A DNA stretch of 64,000 nt from Robiginitomaculum sp. (GTDB lineage: Bacteria > Pseudomonadota > Alphaproteobacteria > Caulobacterales > Maricaulaceae). The notes beneath the pieces were generated by a model. It did not search any database, was not told where the DNA came from, and saw only the letters and a list, made by a program, of their open reading frames with translations. The position numbers and the translations under genes were made by a program. Shown here in pieces: positions 50,076 through 58,303 of the stretch (position 1 is its first letter; every line of letters begins with the position of its first letter). The DNA is taken from NCBI GenBank assembly GCA_021776525.1, contig JAJFFT010000006.1, positions 62,001 to 126,000 of the forward strand. The letters are read 5' to 3'.

Positions 50076-50720
50076 ATGCCCAACACTCTGGCCTTTGCCG
50101 GCCCCACGCAAAACCGACTGTTGCACATTCTGATGCGTCACCGGGAACCCGCCAGTATCGATTTTCTGGCCGGTGAACTGGGCGTTACCAAAACAGCCGT
50201 ACGCCAACACATCACCAATCTTGAACGCGACGGATATATAGAACGCCAGACCTTATCGGGGGCTAAAGGCAAAACGGCACAGCGGGGCCGCCCGCAATAC
50301 GCCTATGCCCTCAGTGAGAGCGGTGGTGAGCTGTTCACCCGCCATTATGCGTTATTTTCAGAGCGGCTTATTATGCAAATGAAAGCCGCCTTGGGCGATG
50401 AAGCATTTGCCGCCCAAATGCATATGCTTGGGGAAAATCTTGCCAGCGAGTTTGCCGGAAAAATGCCCGCCAACGGAGACTTGCCCACACAGATCAAAGC
50501 CTTGTCCGCACTGATGCGCGAATTGGGATATGATTCAGATGTAGATGAGCGCGGCGATATTGTTGCGCACAATTGCGTCTATCATGACCTGGCCAACGCC
50601 CACCCACAGGTGTGCGAAGTGGACCTTGCCTTAATGCACAAATTGACAGGCGTTAAACCAGAGCACAAAGCCTGCATGGTGCGCGGCGACAACGTCTGCC
50701 GCTTTGCCTTTAAGGGCTGA
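50076..50720 (+). CDS. SufR-like winged-helix regulator with C-terminal cysteine cluster
   Basis: A 214-residue regulator. Residues 10-75 form a DeoR/ArsR-type winged HTH (FLAGELGVTKTAVRQHITNLERDGYIERQ) followed by RGRPQYAYALSESG. The C-terminal domain has four Cys arranged C-x12-C-x19-C-x7-C; the first, second and fourth have the spacing C-x12-C-x27-C that I recall for the [4Fe-4S] ligands of SufR. So it probably senses Fe-S status, redox or iron. GGAGG precedes the ATG. It is divergent from folE and converges with rarD (11-base overlap). Its natural target may be its own promoter and folE, or a suf operon elsewhere. Confidence 0.85.
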   Translation: MPNTLAFAGPTQNRLLHILMRHREPASIDFLAGELGVTKTAVRQHITNLERDGYIERQTLSGAKGKTAQRGRPQYAYALSESGGELFTRHYALFSERLIMQMKAALGDEAFAAQMHMLGENLASEFAGKMPANGDLPTQIKALSALMRELGYDSDVDERGDIVAHNCVYHDLANAHPQVCEVDLALMHKLTGVKPEHKACMVRGDNVCRFAFKG

Positions 50721-51594
50721 CCCCGCGCTTGCGCCATAAATCAAACGAATAAAGCGCCAACCCCATCCAGATCAGCACAAAAGTCATCAGCCCCCCAAAG
50801 GTCAGTTTTTCACCAACCACGATGGCCATGGTAAAGGTCGAGGTGGGAGCTATATATTGGATCAGACCCAGGGTGGAGAGCGGAATTCGCCGCGCTGCGA
50901 AATTAAACATCGTCAGCGGTATGGTGATGGTCAGACCGGCCGCCAGCAATAAAAAGATAGTCAACGGCGTGCCAGAGAAAAGATGTCCATTGCCCTGCAT
51001 TTCCAGCCAGACAATGGCGCCCAGCATAAGGGGGGCCACAATCAGGGTTTCGACAAAGAGGCCTTCCTTGGCCTCGGCGGCCACCATTTTGCGCAGCAAG
51101 CCATAGCCGCCAAAAGAAAAGGCCAATGTGAGGGCGATCCAGGGCGGCTTGCCCACCACAATGATCTGGTTCAAAACACCCAGCGCCGCCAGCCCTACGG
51201 CCAGCCAGCGCCACATATTGAGCCGTTCACGCAGTAACACCACGCCAAAGGCCACATTGATCAACGGGTTGATGAAATAGCCCAGCGAGGCCTCGGCCAG
51301 ATGGCCGTTCATCGCCGCCCAGGCATAGACCAGCCAGTTGATAGAGATCAGCGCCGTACTGGCCACCAGCATACCAATGACTTTGGGCTGGCGAAACAAA
51401 GACAGGGACTTGGTCAAAGAGCCATCAAAAGCCAAAACAATCAGCAATAAGACAAAAGTCCAGAAAATCCGGTGCAGGGTAATCTCAAATGCCCCGACCG
51501 TTGCAGGAAACGCCCAGAAATAGAGCGGCATCGCGCCCCAGAACAAGAAAGCTCCGAAGGCCGCGAACGTACCGCGACGCTCGTCAGGCGCCAT
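50710..51594 (-). CDS. rarD: RarD-family EamA transporter
   Basis: A 294-residue inner-membrane protein with ten helices in two EamA repeats. The N-terminus GTFAAFGAFLFWGAMPLYFWAF, STALISINWLVYAWAAMNGH and EASLGYFINPLINVAFGVVLLRERL are RarD hallmarks, as is the C-terminal LIQYIAPTSTFTMAIVVGE. Substrate unknown (the name comes from a chloramphenicol-sensitivity phenotype). Its ATG shares bases with the asd stop (ATGA). Confidence 0.93.
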   Translation of the reverse strand: MAPDERRGTFAAFGAFLFWGAMPLYFWAFPATVGAFEITLHRIFWTFVLLLIVLAFDGSLTKSLSLFRQPKVIGMLVASTALISINWLVYAWAAMNGHLAEASLGYFINPLINVAFGVVLLRERLNMWRWLAVGLAALGVLNQIIVVGKPPWIALTLAFSFGGYGLLRKMVAAEAKEGLFVETLIVAPLMLGAIVWLEMQGNGHLFSGTPLTIFLLLAAGLTITIPLTMFNFAARRIPLSTLGLIQYIAPTSTFTMAIVVGEKLTFGGLMTFVLIWMGLALYSFDLWRKRGVSP

Positions 51595-52622
51595 CAGGAA
51601 CTGGCCTTGGACAATAGTCCGCGATTAAGCGCCAGTTCGGCAATTTGCACAGCATTCAACGCCCCGCCTTTGCGCAGATTATCCGCAGCAACCCACAGGC
51701 TTAACCCATGGTCCACAGATTTATCTTCGCGAATACGCGATACATAAACGGCAAATTCGCTGGCGATTTCCACCGGCGTGACATAGCCGCCATCTTCGTG
51801 CTTATCGACCACCATCAAGCCGGGGCTGGTCCTCAAAAGTGATTTTGTCGCCGCCGCACTTATGGGACGCTCCAGCTCGACATTAACCGCTTCACCATGA
51901 CCAACAAACACCGGCACCCGCACACATGTGGCGCTGACCCGGATATCCTCACCCAGCATTTTATGGGTTTCGTTGATCATTTTGTGCTCTTCGCGGGTGC
52001 CACCATCGCCCATAAACACATCCACCTGTGGGATGACATTAAACGCGATCTGTTTGGGGAACACCTCGGATGTGGGACTGTCGGTGACATAAATGCCTTT
52101 GGTCTGATCCCACAATTCATCCATCGCCGCCTTGCCGGCGCCTGATACAGATTGATAGGTGGCCACAACAATACGCTTGATCTTTGCCGCATCGTGGATG
52201 GGCTTAAGCGCCACCAGCATCTGAATGGTCGAACAATTAGGGTTGGCGATAATGTTTTTGACGCGCGCGCCTTTGATGGCATCCGGGTTCACCTCGGGCA
52301 CAATCAGCGGCACATCCTTGTCCATGCGATAGGCGGACGAGTTATCAATAATCAACGCGCCGGCGGCGGCAATCTTTGGTGCCCATTTTTTGGCCACATC
52401 ACCGCCAGCGGCCATAAATACCAGATCCACTGTGGAAAAATCGAACTGTTCCATGTCTTCGCAAGTTAGCGTGCGATCCCCAAAAGACACTTCACGACCC
52501 ATCGAGGCCCGTGACGCCAGAACGTGCATATTGTCTATGGCGAACAGGCGCTCGTCCAATATGGCCAGAATTTCGCGCCCGATATTACCCGTTGCGCCAA
52601 TCAGTGCGGCATTGATACTCAT
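51594..52622 (-). CDS. asd: Aspartate-semialdehyde dehydrogenase
   Basis: A 342-residue NADP-dependent enzyme reducing aspartyl phosphate to aspartate semialdehyde, at the branch to lysine/DAP, threonine and methionine. N-terminal ALIGATGNIGREIL binds the cofactor, Cys130 in IIANPNCSTIQM is the nucleophile, and VPVFVGHGEAVNVE holds the acid/base His. Length and motifs fit the shorter Gram-positive-like class found in alphaproteobacteria. rarD follows directly. Confidence 0.96.
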   Translation of the reverse strand: MSINAALIGATGNIGREILAILDERLFAIDNMHVLASRASMGREVSFGDRTLTCEDMEQFDFSTVDLVFMAAGGDVAKKWAPKIAAAGALIIDNSSAYRMDKDVPLIVPEVNPDAIKGARVKNIIANPNCSTIQMLVALKPIHDAAKIKRIVVATYQSVSGAGKAAMDELWDQTKGIYVTDSPTSEVFPKQIAFNVIPQVDVFMGDGGTREEHKMINETHKMLGEDIRVSATCVRVPVFVGHGEAVNVELERPISAAATKSLLRTSPGLMVVDKHEDGGYVTPVEIASEFAVYVSRIREDKSVDHGLSLWVAADNLRKGGALNAVQIAELALNRGLLSKASS

Positions 52623-52728
52623 TATTCTTGTTCCTTATTCAGTATATGCCCCATAACGCAGCGATGCGGCGGCGAAAACCCCGGCAGGTGATTATTTCTG
52701 AATGTGTGTCAAATAAAGCGAAAAACGC

Positions 52729-53679
52729 CTAGTTGAGGCAATGTGTATCGCCTGTTTGCGCCACATTAAACCCTGCTGTCTTTATGGCTTTATACGCTTT
52801 GCTGTGATGATTGTGGGCCGGGTTGGAATGGTTGAGGTGAATAAAGTGGACTTTATTTTTCTGCGCGGCCGACAAGTGTTCCAGACGAGCCATGGTTGTG
52901 GTGATCGTCGGATGGGGAATTTTGCTCATGTCACGGCCGGGCAATTCATTACCGCTATAAAATGTGGCGTCCAGAAACAACAGATCGTGGGCGGCAATCA
53001 TCGCCTCTAAGGTTGTGCCCATAGCACCCCAGTCGTCCCAGCGATCAATATCGGGCAGATAGAAGGCGCTTTTATGTTTTGTGGCGATCGAAAAACCAAC
53101 CGTTTCCGTATATTCGGCCCGGTGCGGTGCCAGAAGCGGCGTGACCACAATCCCACCATCAAGGTCAACCGCCTGTTGATCCACCAAAGGTATCAACACG
53201 ATGTTTTTAAGCCGAACCAAAAGATTCCATGGACCATTTTCCCTCAGAAAGGTGCGCATTTTGGGCATGGCATAAACGGGTATGGCATTGGCCCCCATGG
53301 CCTCGCGGCCCAATTGCGCCAATCCCAGATAATGACCAATATGGGCGTGGGTCAGGAAAATACCATCCAGCGCAAATCCAGTTTTTCCGGTGTGCTGATC
53401 CAGTGCGTAAAGCTGTGCCTTGATGTCTGGCGTTGCATCAAACAAATAGGTTCTGGCTTTGCCTTTATCATAAAGCGCCAAAGCGGTGGCGGGCTGAGCG
53501 CGGGATGGATCCTGCCATGCCGGATCCTGATGCTGGCCGATTTGCGGCTTGCCGGCATCCTGGGCATTGCCAAGCACGTACAGGCTGATCCGACATGTCT
53601 GGTTATCATTTTGTGCAATGACTGGAAGTGCTAACCCTGACACCATAATATAAAGCACGACCGAGATTGTTTTTTTCAT
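52729..53679 (-). CDS. Exported PqqB-like metallo-beta-lactamase-fold hydrolase
   Basis: A 316-residue protein with a signal peptide (MKKTISVVLYIMVSGLALPV, cleaved near IAQND). The fold is MBL: ISLYVLGNAQDAG and the PTIGQHQDPAW-type segment are typical of PqqB, and the metal motif is THAHIGHYLGL. Later ligands include DATFYSGNEL (Asp) and HLNHSNPAHN near the end. Cytosolic PqqB acts in PQQ synthesis, but this one is exported and no pqq gene is near, so another hydrolase role is more likely. Divergent from the CmtR-like regulator. Confidence 0.85.
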   Translation of the reverse strand: MKKTISVVLYIMVSGLALPVIAQNDNQTCRISLYVLGNAQDAGKPQIGQHQDPAWQDPSRAQPATALALYDKGKARTYLFDATPDIKAQLYALDQHTGKTGFALDGIFLTHAHIGHYLGLAQLGREAMGANAIPVYAMPKMRTFLRENGPWNLLVRLKNIVLIPLVDQQAVDLDGGIVVTPLLAPHRAEYTETVGFSIATKHKSAFYLPDIDRWDDWGAMGTTLEAMIAAHDLLFLDATFYSGNELPGRDMSKIPHPTITTTMARLEHLSAAQKNKVHFIHLNHSNPAHNHHSKAYKAIKTAGFNVAQTGDTHCLN

Positions 53680-53831
53680 ATTTTAGGTTTCGAATCCTGC
53701 TCTGATCGTTTCTTAAACGCTATATCCATTGCACAAGTATCGAAATGCCGCAAAATTATTTGGCTCCATTGCGCGAATTCTTTTGCTGTCATTTGGGTCA
53801 AAACCGTGGACTTATTTCATTTAGTAATGAT

Positions 53832-53841
53832 ATATCGATAT
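53832..53841. repeat. 10-bp palindrome upstream of the ArsR-type regulator
   Basis: ATATCGATAT, perfect, 27 bases before the regulator start at 53868, in an AT-rich part of the 188-base divergent region. A possible half of an ArsR-family operator, but it may be chance. Confidence 0.3.
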
Positions 53842-53867
53842 CTTCTAAAGATGTGGGGTTGCTAGAT

Positions 53868-54317
53868 ATGATGATTTCTAAACCGTCAGAGGCGTTTGGC
53901 CTTCAAGCTAAGCTGTTTCGTGGATTATCTGATCATTCACGTCTGGCCATTCTTGAAATGTTGCGCCATGGCCCTGCGGCGGTCGGACATATTGCAGAGC
54001 ATACCGGCCTTGCGCAATCCAATGCCTCAAATCATTTGCGATGTCTTAGTGAGTGTGGACTGGTCATATCAGAGCAGGAAGGGCGCTTTGTCTATTATCG
54101 CCTGAGTGATCACCGGATTGATACGCTCTTGCTTTTGGCAGATGATCTGTTGGCGAGCAAAGCCCGCAATCTTTACGCATGTACGAATTATCAAAAACCA
54201 CAACCCATAAGACAAACCCAAATTGGCCAGCGGCAGGCAAGGCCTGAAAAAAGCAAGGCGCGGGCGAAGCTCTCTACCGGAACCCATAAAAAGCAACGCA
54301 ATGCACCCTTAAAATAA
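53868..54317 (+). CDS. ArsR/SmtB-family metal sensor, CmtR-like
   Basis: About 149 residues. Winged HTH at 10-85 (LFRGLSDHSRLAILEMLRHGP, HIAEHTGLAQSNASNHLRCLSECGLV). The recognition helix contains CLSEC, and a third Cys is in LYACTNY near residue 103. This C-x3-C plus distal Cys layout is that of the mycobacterial Cd(II)/Pb(II) sensor CmtR, and QSNASNHLxCLxxCGLV matches my memory of CmtR. A basic, Lys/Gln-rich tail of about 45 residues is extra. Two ATGs lie in tandem at 53868/53871. It probably represses the multicopper oxidase cluster downstream until metal binds. Confidence 0.85.
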   Translation: MMISKPSEAFGLQAKLFRGLSDHSRLAILEMLRHGPAAVGHIAEHTGLAQSNASNHLRCLSECGLVISEQEGRFVYYRLSDHRIDTLLLLADDLLASKARNLYACTNYQKPQPIRQTQIGQRQARPEKSKARAKLSTGTHKKQRNAPLK

Positions 54318-54405
54318 TTGAGAACGGGTGCCACAGCTGTTCTCAGGCAAGACTTGCGATAGGCTTACTCAATAGCGACAAAACCGCGCACGCGCCAACC
54401 ATATC

Positions 54406-54454
54406 TTGAAACAATCCCTTACAACGACATATCATTATATATAAATATAATGAT
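54406..54454 (+). promoter_or_regulatory. Promoter and 9-6-9 inverted-repeat operator of the multicopper oxidase cluster
   Basis: TTGAAA (54406-54411), 18 bases, TATCAT (54430-54435) form a promoter 69 bases before the oxidase ATG. ATCATTATA-TATAAA-TATAATGAT (54431-54454) is a perfect 9-bp inverted repeat with a 6-base centre, overlapping the -10. Size and AT-richness fit ArsR/SmtB-family operators. Confidence 0.65.
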
Positions 54455-54504
54455 TATGTGCATGACCCCATTCGTACACAGAGACAAGAGGACGAGGCAA
54501 GAAC

Positions 54505-55992
54505 ATGGACCGTCGCAATTTTTTACTGGCTAGTACCGCAGGGGCAGCAGCATTAGGGGTTACCGGTTTATCGTTGGCAAAGGGTAAGGCGCAAACTGCG
54601 TCAGGCTTTGATAGAACAAATGATGTTACCGCACGCTCACCACGCATGACCAGCGGTCCAACACGAGAGTTTCGTCTGGTGGCCGCGCCCGGTGAAGCCG
54701 AAGTCGGCCCAGGCGAGGTCTATCGGAACTGGATGTATAATGGTGAATACCCGGGGCCTGAGATTCGCGTCAAAGAAGGCGAACGCCTGCGCATTGTCGT
54801 TGAGAATAAGACGCCAGAAGGCACGACCGTACATTGGCATGGCGTGCCTGTGCCCAATGCGGTCGATGGCGTCCCGGGTCTGACGCAAGCACCGATCACA
54901 CCGGGGGAAAGCTTTACTTATGAATTTGAGGCAGACCCGGCGGGTAGTTATATTTACCACTCTCACTTCGGTTTGCAGATCGACCGGGGACTTATTGGAC
55001 CGCTGGTGATCGAAGAAAAAACCCCGCATGTCACCTATGATCGCGACTATGTTTTGGTTCTGGATGACTATCTGGCTGGCGATCCACAATCGCTTAGCAG
55101 CACAAGCGCCCGGCGAGGAATGATGGGTGACGGCCAGGAAGGTGGCCGGCGCCGATGGTGGGGTGGTGGTCGCCAAGGCGGCGGCATGATGGGTGGCATG
55201 ATGGACATGGAGCGCCAAATGCCATCCTATCAGGGTTTGCTTATTGGCGGTAAACTACCGACTGACCCTCGCGTTTTTGAAACCAGAAGTGGCGAACGCA
55301 TACGGCTGCGCTTTATCAACCCATCGGGTGCCAGCACATTGCGCGCCGCCATTGGCGGTCACCGGATGACCGTCACCCATTGCGATGGTCGCCCTGTCGA
55401 GCCGGTCACGGTGGATAGTCTCATTCTGGGCGCAGCTGAGCGTTATGATGTCATAGTCGAGGCAAGCAATCCCGGCGTCTGGCCAATTATGATTGCCACG
55501 ACCCAGAACAATGTGCCCCCAGGCCGCGCCGTCTTGCGCTATACGGATGCCGCAGCTTCGACCTTGCGTGATGGCATGCCCGAAGGTTTTAGAGGCGGAC
55601 GTCAGTTATATTATCAGGACTTACAATCGCTGGAAACGTTACCACAGGGCAAACCTGATCGGGTTTTTGATCTCATGTTGCGCGGCGGTATGATGGGGTC
55701 GGCCTGGACCATAAATGGTCAGGTCTATCCTGATGCCGACCCGCTGATCATTCATCAGGGTGAACACATCCGCTTTCGCATGCGTAACCGCTCGATGATG
55801 GTGCACCCCATGCATTTACACGGGCACTTCTTCCGCCTTGGCAATGCCTTAAAAGACACCGTACTGGTTCAGGGGCATATGGGCCGCGCCGAATTTGATT
55901 TCGTGGCAGATAATCCAGGCCGCTGGTTTTTCCATTGCCACAACATCTATCATATGGAAGCGGGCATGGCTCGAGAGGTCAGATACGTCTGA
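54505..55992 (+). CDS. Multicopper oxidase, Tat-exported
   Basis: A 495-residue periplasmic copper oxidase. Twin-arginine signal MDRRNFLLASTAGAAALG at the N-terminus. Copper sites: HWHG (110-113), HSH (152-154), HPMHLHGH (434-441) and HCHNIYHMEAGM (477-488), covering the type 1 and the trinuclear centre; the type 1 axial ligand is Met. A Met/Gly/Arg-rich insert (about 200-235, GGRRRWWGGGRQGGGMMGGMM) may recruit copper, comparable to the Met-rich insert of CueO. It probably oxidises Cu(I) or organic substrates. Preceded by a metal-regulated promoter and followed by His-rich/PepSY genes. Confidence 0.94.
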   Translation: MDRRNFLLASTAGAAALGVTGLSLAKGKAQTASGFDRTNDVTARSPRMTSGPTREFRLVAAPGEAEVGPGEVYRNWMYNGEYPGPEIRVKEGERLRIVVENKTPEGTTVHWHGVPVPNAVDGVPGLTQAPITPGESFTYEFEADPAGSYIYHSHFGLQIDRGLIGPLVIEEKTPHVTYDRDYVLVLDDYLAGDPQSLSSTSARRGMMGDGQEGGRRRWWGGGRQGGGMMGGMMDMERQMPSYQGLLIGGKLPTDPRVFETRSGERIRLRFINPSGASTLRAAIGGHRMTVTHCDGRPVEPVTVDSLILGAAERYDVIVEASNPGVWPIMIATTQNNVPPGRAVLRYTDAAASTLRDGMPEGFRGGRQLYYQDLQSLETLPQGKPDRVFDLMLRGGMMGSAWTINGQVYPDADPLIIHQGEHIRFRMRNRSMMVHPMHLHGHFFRLGNALKDTVLVQGHMGRAEFDFVADNPGRWFFHCHNIYHMEAGMAREVRYV

Positions 55993-56032
55993 GGCTCTGA
56001 TTATACAATTTCAAACATCAAGGAGGATTCAC

Positions 56033-56461
56033 ATGTCACACCATCAACATTTTCATGATCACCAGTATGACCGTCATGGCGACGAAAATGGGCAGTCTTG
56101 TGGTTGTCGTGCAAAGCGGAAAAATGAAGTAATGCTGGATGAAGGCGCAGATACAGCCAAGGCTGGTAAAATCTCCCTTACTCTCGCGCAAATCATCACC
56201 AAAGTAGAAGAGCTTGGCTATACGGACCATGCAACCATTACGCACGAGGATGGCCGTTATAAGATTGTAACTGGCAATGCCAATGGCGATATCGCTGAAC
56301 TCTATGTTTATACGCACAATGGAAAAACCGGCAAGCACGAGGATGAAACCATTCTTGCAGAAGAAGAACCTGCCCGGCCACACAAGAAACAACCTTCGGC
56401 CAGTCGTTCTGGAACCAAGAGCAAAAAACCCAGAATGACCAAAGATGATCGGTCTGTCTGA
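56033..56461 (+). CDS. His-rich PepSY-like protein
   Basis: A 142-residue protein with no signal peptide. The first 35 residues are a likely metal-binding tail (SHHQHFHDHQYDRHGDEN, then SCGC). Residues 50-105 resemble a PepSY domain (KISLTLAQIITKVEELGYTD, then DIAELYVYTHNGKTG), and the C-terminus is basic. AAGGAGG precedes ATG 56033. It starts 41 bases after the oxidase and should be in its operon. It may be a cytosolic copper or cadmium buffer; this is inference from composition. Confidence 0.8.
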   Translation: MSHHQHFHDHQYDRHGDENGQSCGCRAKRKNEVMLDEGADTAKAGKISLTLAQIITKVEELGYTDHATITHEDGRYKIVTGNANGDIAELYVYTHNGKTGKHEDETILAEEEPARPHKKQPSASRSGTKSKKPRMTKDDRSV

Positions 56462-56546
56462 ACAATCTGATCTGCGCGAATGAATAGACGCACTTCACTA
56501 CAAAACACCCCCAATTCACGACAACGCAACACAATGGAGAAAGACT

Positions 56547-56894
56547 ATGACCATCGCATTTGCCCATTCAGGTGTCGCCGCCGCACTCATCATTGCTGGC
56601 ATGGCCAGTGCAGCCACTATCGCCCATGCACAAGCAACGGATCAGGCCAATCAACCAGTAGCCGAGCAAACAGATCAGACCGAGGCGGCCAAACCCTCTA
56701 GCGAAAAACAGGTGCTCTCAAAAGATGAAATCATCGCCAGGCTCAAAGAGCAAGGTTACCCTGAGGTTTCCAAGGTCAAGCGCGAGAAAGATCAGTATTG
56801 GGTCAAGGCAAAAAATACCGAAGGGAAAAAATTCGAACTTCACGTCAATGCAAAGACGGGAACAATCTCGCGCAAGGAAAATGAGGATGAGTAG
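56547..56894 (+). CDS. Exported PepSY-domain protein
   Basis: A 115-residue protein with a signal peptide (cleavage near AHAQA) and a Gln/Glu-rich linker, followed by a single PepSY domain (LSKDEIIARLKEQGYPEVSKVKREKDQYWV...LHVNAKTGTI). The domain is similar to that of the preceding gene (both have an ...EELGY/KEQGY helix and a T.NGKTG/NAKTGTI turn), so the two may have arisen by duplication. GGAGA stands before the ATG. Periplasmic role unknown. Confidence 0.85.
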   Translation: MTIAFAHSGVAAALIIAGMASAATIAHAQATDQANQPVAEQTDQTEAAKPSSEKQVLSKDEIIARLKEQGYPEVSKVKREKDQYWVKAKNTEGKKFELHVNAKTGTISRKENEDE

Positions 56895-56941
56895 AATTTA
56901 AACACAGACCACCCTAATTCTGGAAAAAAGGAGAAACCGGA

Positions 56942-57289
56942 ATGAAAAAAACGACAATATTTGGCACCACGTCTCTGGCAGCTTTCGGCTATGGCACGCT
57001 TGCCTGGGCGCAACAGACCAGCCCCTATTATGGCGGCCGTCACATGATGTGGGGTGATGTCTGGTATGGGTGGTTTTTAGGCCCTGTAATGATGATATTG
57101 TTTTTTGCTTTGGCCGTTGCCATCGTCGTTCTTATTGTCCGGTGGCTTGGTGGCTTCGGGCATAACGGCAATTCTATGCCATCGGCACCAATGCGAAAAC
57201 ATGCCATGGACATTCTCAAGGAGCGTTTTGCGCGCGGCGAGATTGATAAGGATGAATTCGAGGAAAAACGCAGAATCCTTGAGGACTAA
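56942..57289 (+). CDS. SHOCT-domain membrane protein
   Basis: A 115-residue protein. An N-terminal hydrophobic stretch (signal-like, cleavage near AWAQQ), a Tyr/Met-rich turn (SPYYGGRHMMWGDVWYG), a transmembrane helix (PVMMILFFALAVAIVVLIV), and the short C-terminal SHOCT domain AMDILKERFARGEIDKDEFEEKRRIL. Such proteins are common in copper and heavy-metal clusters next to multicopper oxidases; the His-Met-Met motif may touch metal. Preceded by GGAGAAACC. Last gene before the terminator at 57316. Confidence 0.88.
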   Translation: MKKTTIFGTTSLAAFGYGTLAWAQQTSPYYGGRHMMWGDVWYGWFLGPVMMILFFALAVAIVVLIVRWLGGFGHNGNSMPSAPMRKHAMDILKERFARGEIDKDEFEEKRRILED

Positions 57290-57315
57290 TCACGTTTTGT
57301 GCGCATGGAGTGAGA

Positions 57316-57356
57316 ACGGTGCTTGCCCTTGTAAACAGTGGCAAGCACCGTCTTTT
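57316..57356 (+). terminator. Intrinsic terminator of the metal cluster
   Basis: 12-bp perfect arms ACGGTGCTTGCC / GGCAAGCACCGT around a 12-base loop, followed by CTTTT. It lies 27 bases after the SHOCT gene, and eight bases before the end of the convergent LysR gene. Confidence 0.88.
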
Positions 57357-57363
57357 ACCCGGT

Positions 57364-58257
57364 TTAAATTTCTTTGCTTTTCCACAAGCGGGTTTGCCGG
57401 GTCAGAAAATCTGAAAAGGCTTTCACCCGTTTCGAGCGGCGCAATTCCTCTGGATAGACAAAATAAATATCAAATTCCGGGCCACGGACATCGGGCAGAA
57501 TGCGCACCAGTTCAGGATTGCCGCTGGCCACATAATTGGGCAGACCCGCAATGCCGACGCCAAATTGCACCGCCTTCATCACACCGTAGATGTTATCCAT
57601 AATCAATGTGGGTTTACGCGGCTTACCCGGCGGCCGTCCATGGGTGGCCAACCAGTCCACACCGCGCAGCGGCCCGGTCGCCCCATAAAGCACAATCGGG
57701 TGATCATCCAATTCTTCAACGCTGCTGGGGCTGCCATGCTCGCTTAAGTAGGACCGCGAGGCATAGAGGCTTTGCCCCACGGTAAACAGCTTGCGCTGGA
57801 TAAGGTCTGCCTGTGTCGGCCGCAAAAGACGTATGGCGCAATCCGCCTCCAGCTTGCCAAGGTCCAGATTGCTGTCTGTGAGCATCATTTCCAGAACGAT
57901 ATCGGGATAATCGCTGGTAAATTCAACCAAACGCGGGGTTAGCCAGATTGACCCCATAGACACGGTAGTGGTTACCCGCAGCGGCCCAAAGGGCTTTTCC
58001 CGGCTGTCGCGCAGACGAGATTGCGCCAACGCGACGCGCTCGTTCATCCCTTCGGTAGTATCTTGTAAAATCTGCCCCTGTTCGGTGAGCAAAAGCCCCC
58101 GTGCATGGCGATGAAACAGCGGCATGCCCAGATCGTCTTCCAAAGAGGCAATTTGGCGCGATACAGCCGATTGCGACAGTGCCAGACGCTCTGCCGCAGC
58201 CGTCAAAGAGCCGGTCTCTGCGGCCGCCTGAAAAGTTTTGAGTTTATCCCAATCCAT
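57364..58257 (-). CDS. LysR-family transcriptional regulator
   Basis: A 297-residue LTTR. N-terminal HTH at 1-60 (FQAAAETGSLTAAAERLALSQSAVSRQIASLEDDLG), then two-lobe effector-binding domain (about 90-290; VTTTVSMGSIWLTPRLVEFTSDYPDI). It resembles the cluster of LysR regulators with the PLFHRHARGLLLT linker. Its target is unknown; the neighbouring thiolase gene runs in the same direction downstream-to-upstream order, so the pair gives no clear clue. Confidence 0.92.
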   Translation of the reverse strand: MDWDKLKTFQAAAETGSLTAAAERLALSQSAVSRQIASLEDDLGMPLFHRHARGLLLTEQGQILQDTTEGMNERVALAQSRLRDSREKPFGPLRVTTTVSMGSIWLTPRLVEFTSDYPDIVLEMMLTDSNLDLGKLEADCAIRLLRPTQADLIQRKLFTVGQSLYASRSYLSEHGSPSSVEELDDHPIVLYGATGPLRGVDWLATHGRPPGKPRKPTLIMDNIYGVMKAVQFGVGIAGLPNYVASGNPELVRILPDVRGPEFDIYFVYPEELRRSKRVKAFSDFLTRQTRLWKSKEI

Positions 58258-58303
58258 GACGAGACAGTCGCCCCCAACGTCTCAAAGGTCAAGATATGAT
58301 GGC

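Noticed and set aside
54319-54345. Terminator after the CmtR-like regulator (TGAGAAC / GTTCTCA with a 13-base loop).
   Set aside because: The 7-bp stem is perfect but has a long loop and no following T-run, so termination is not supported.
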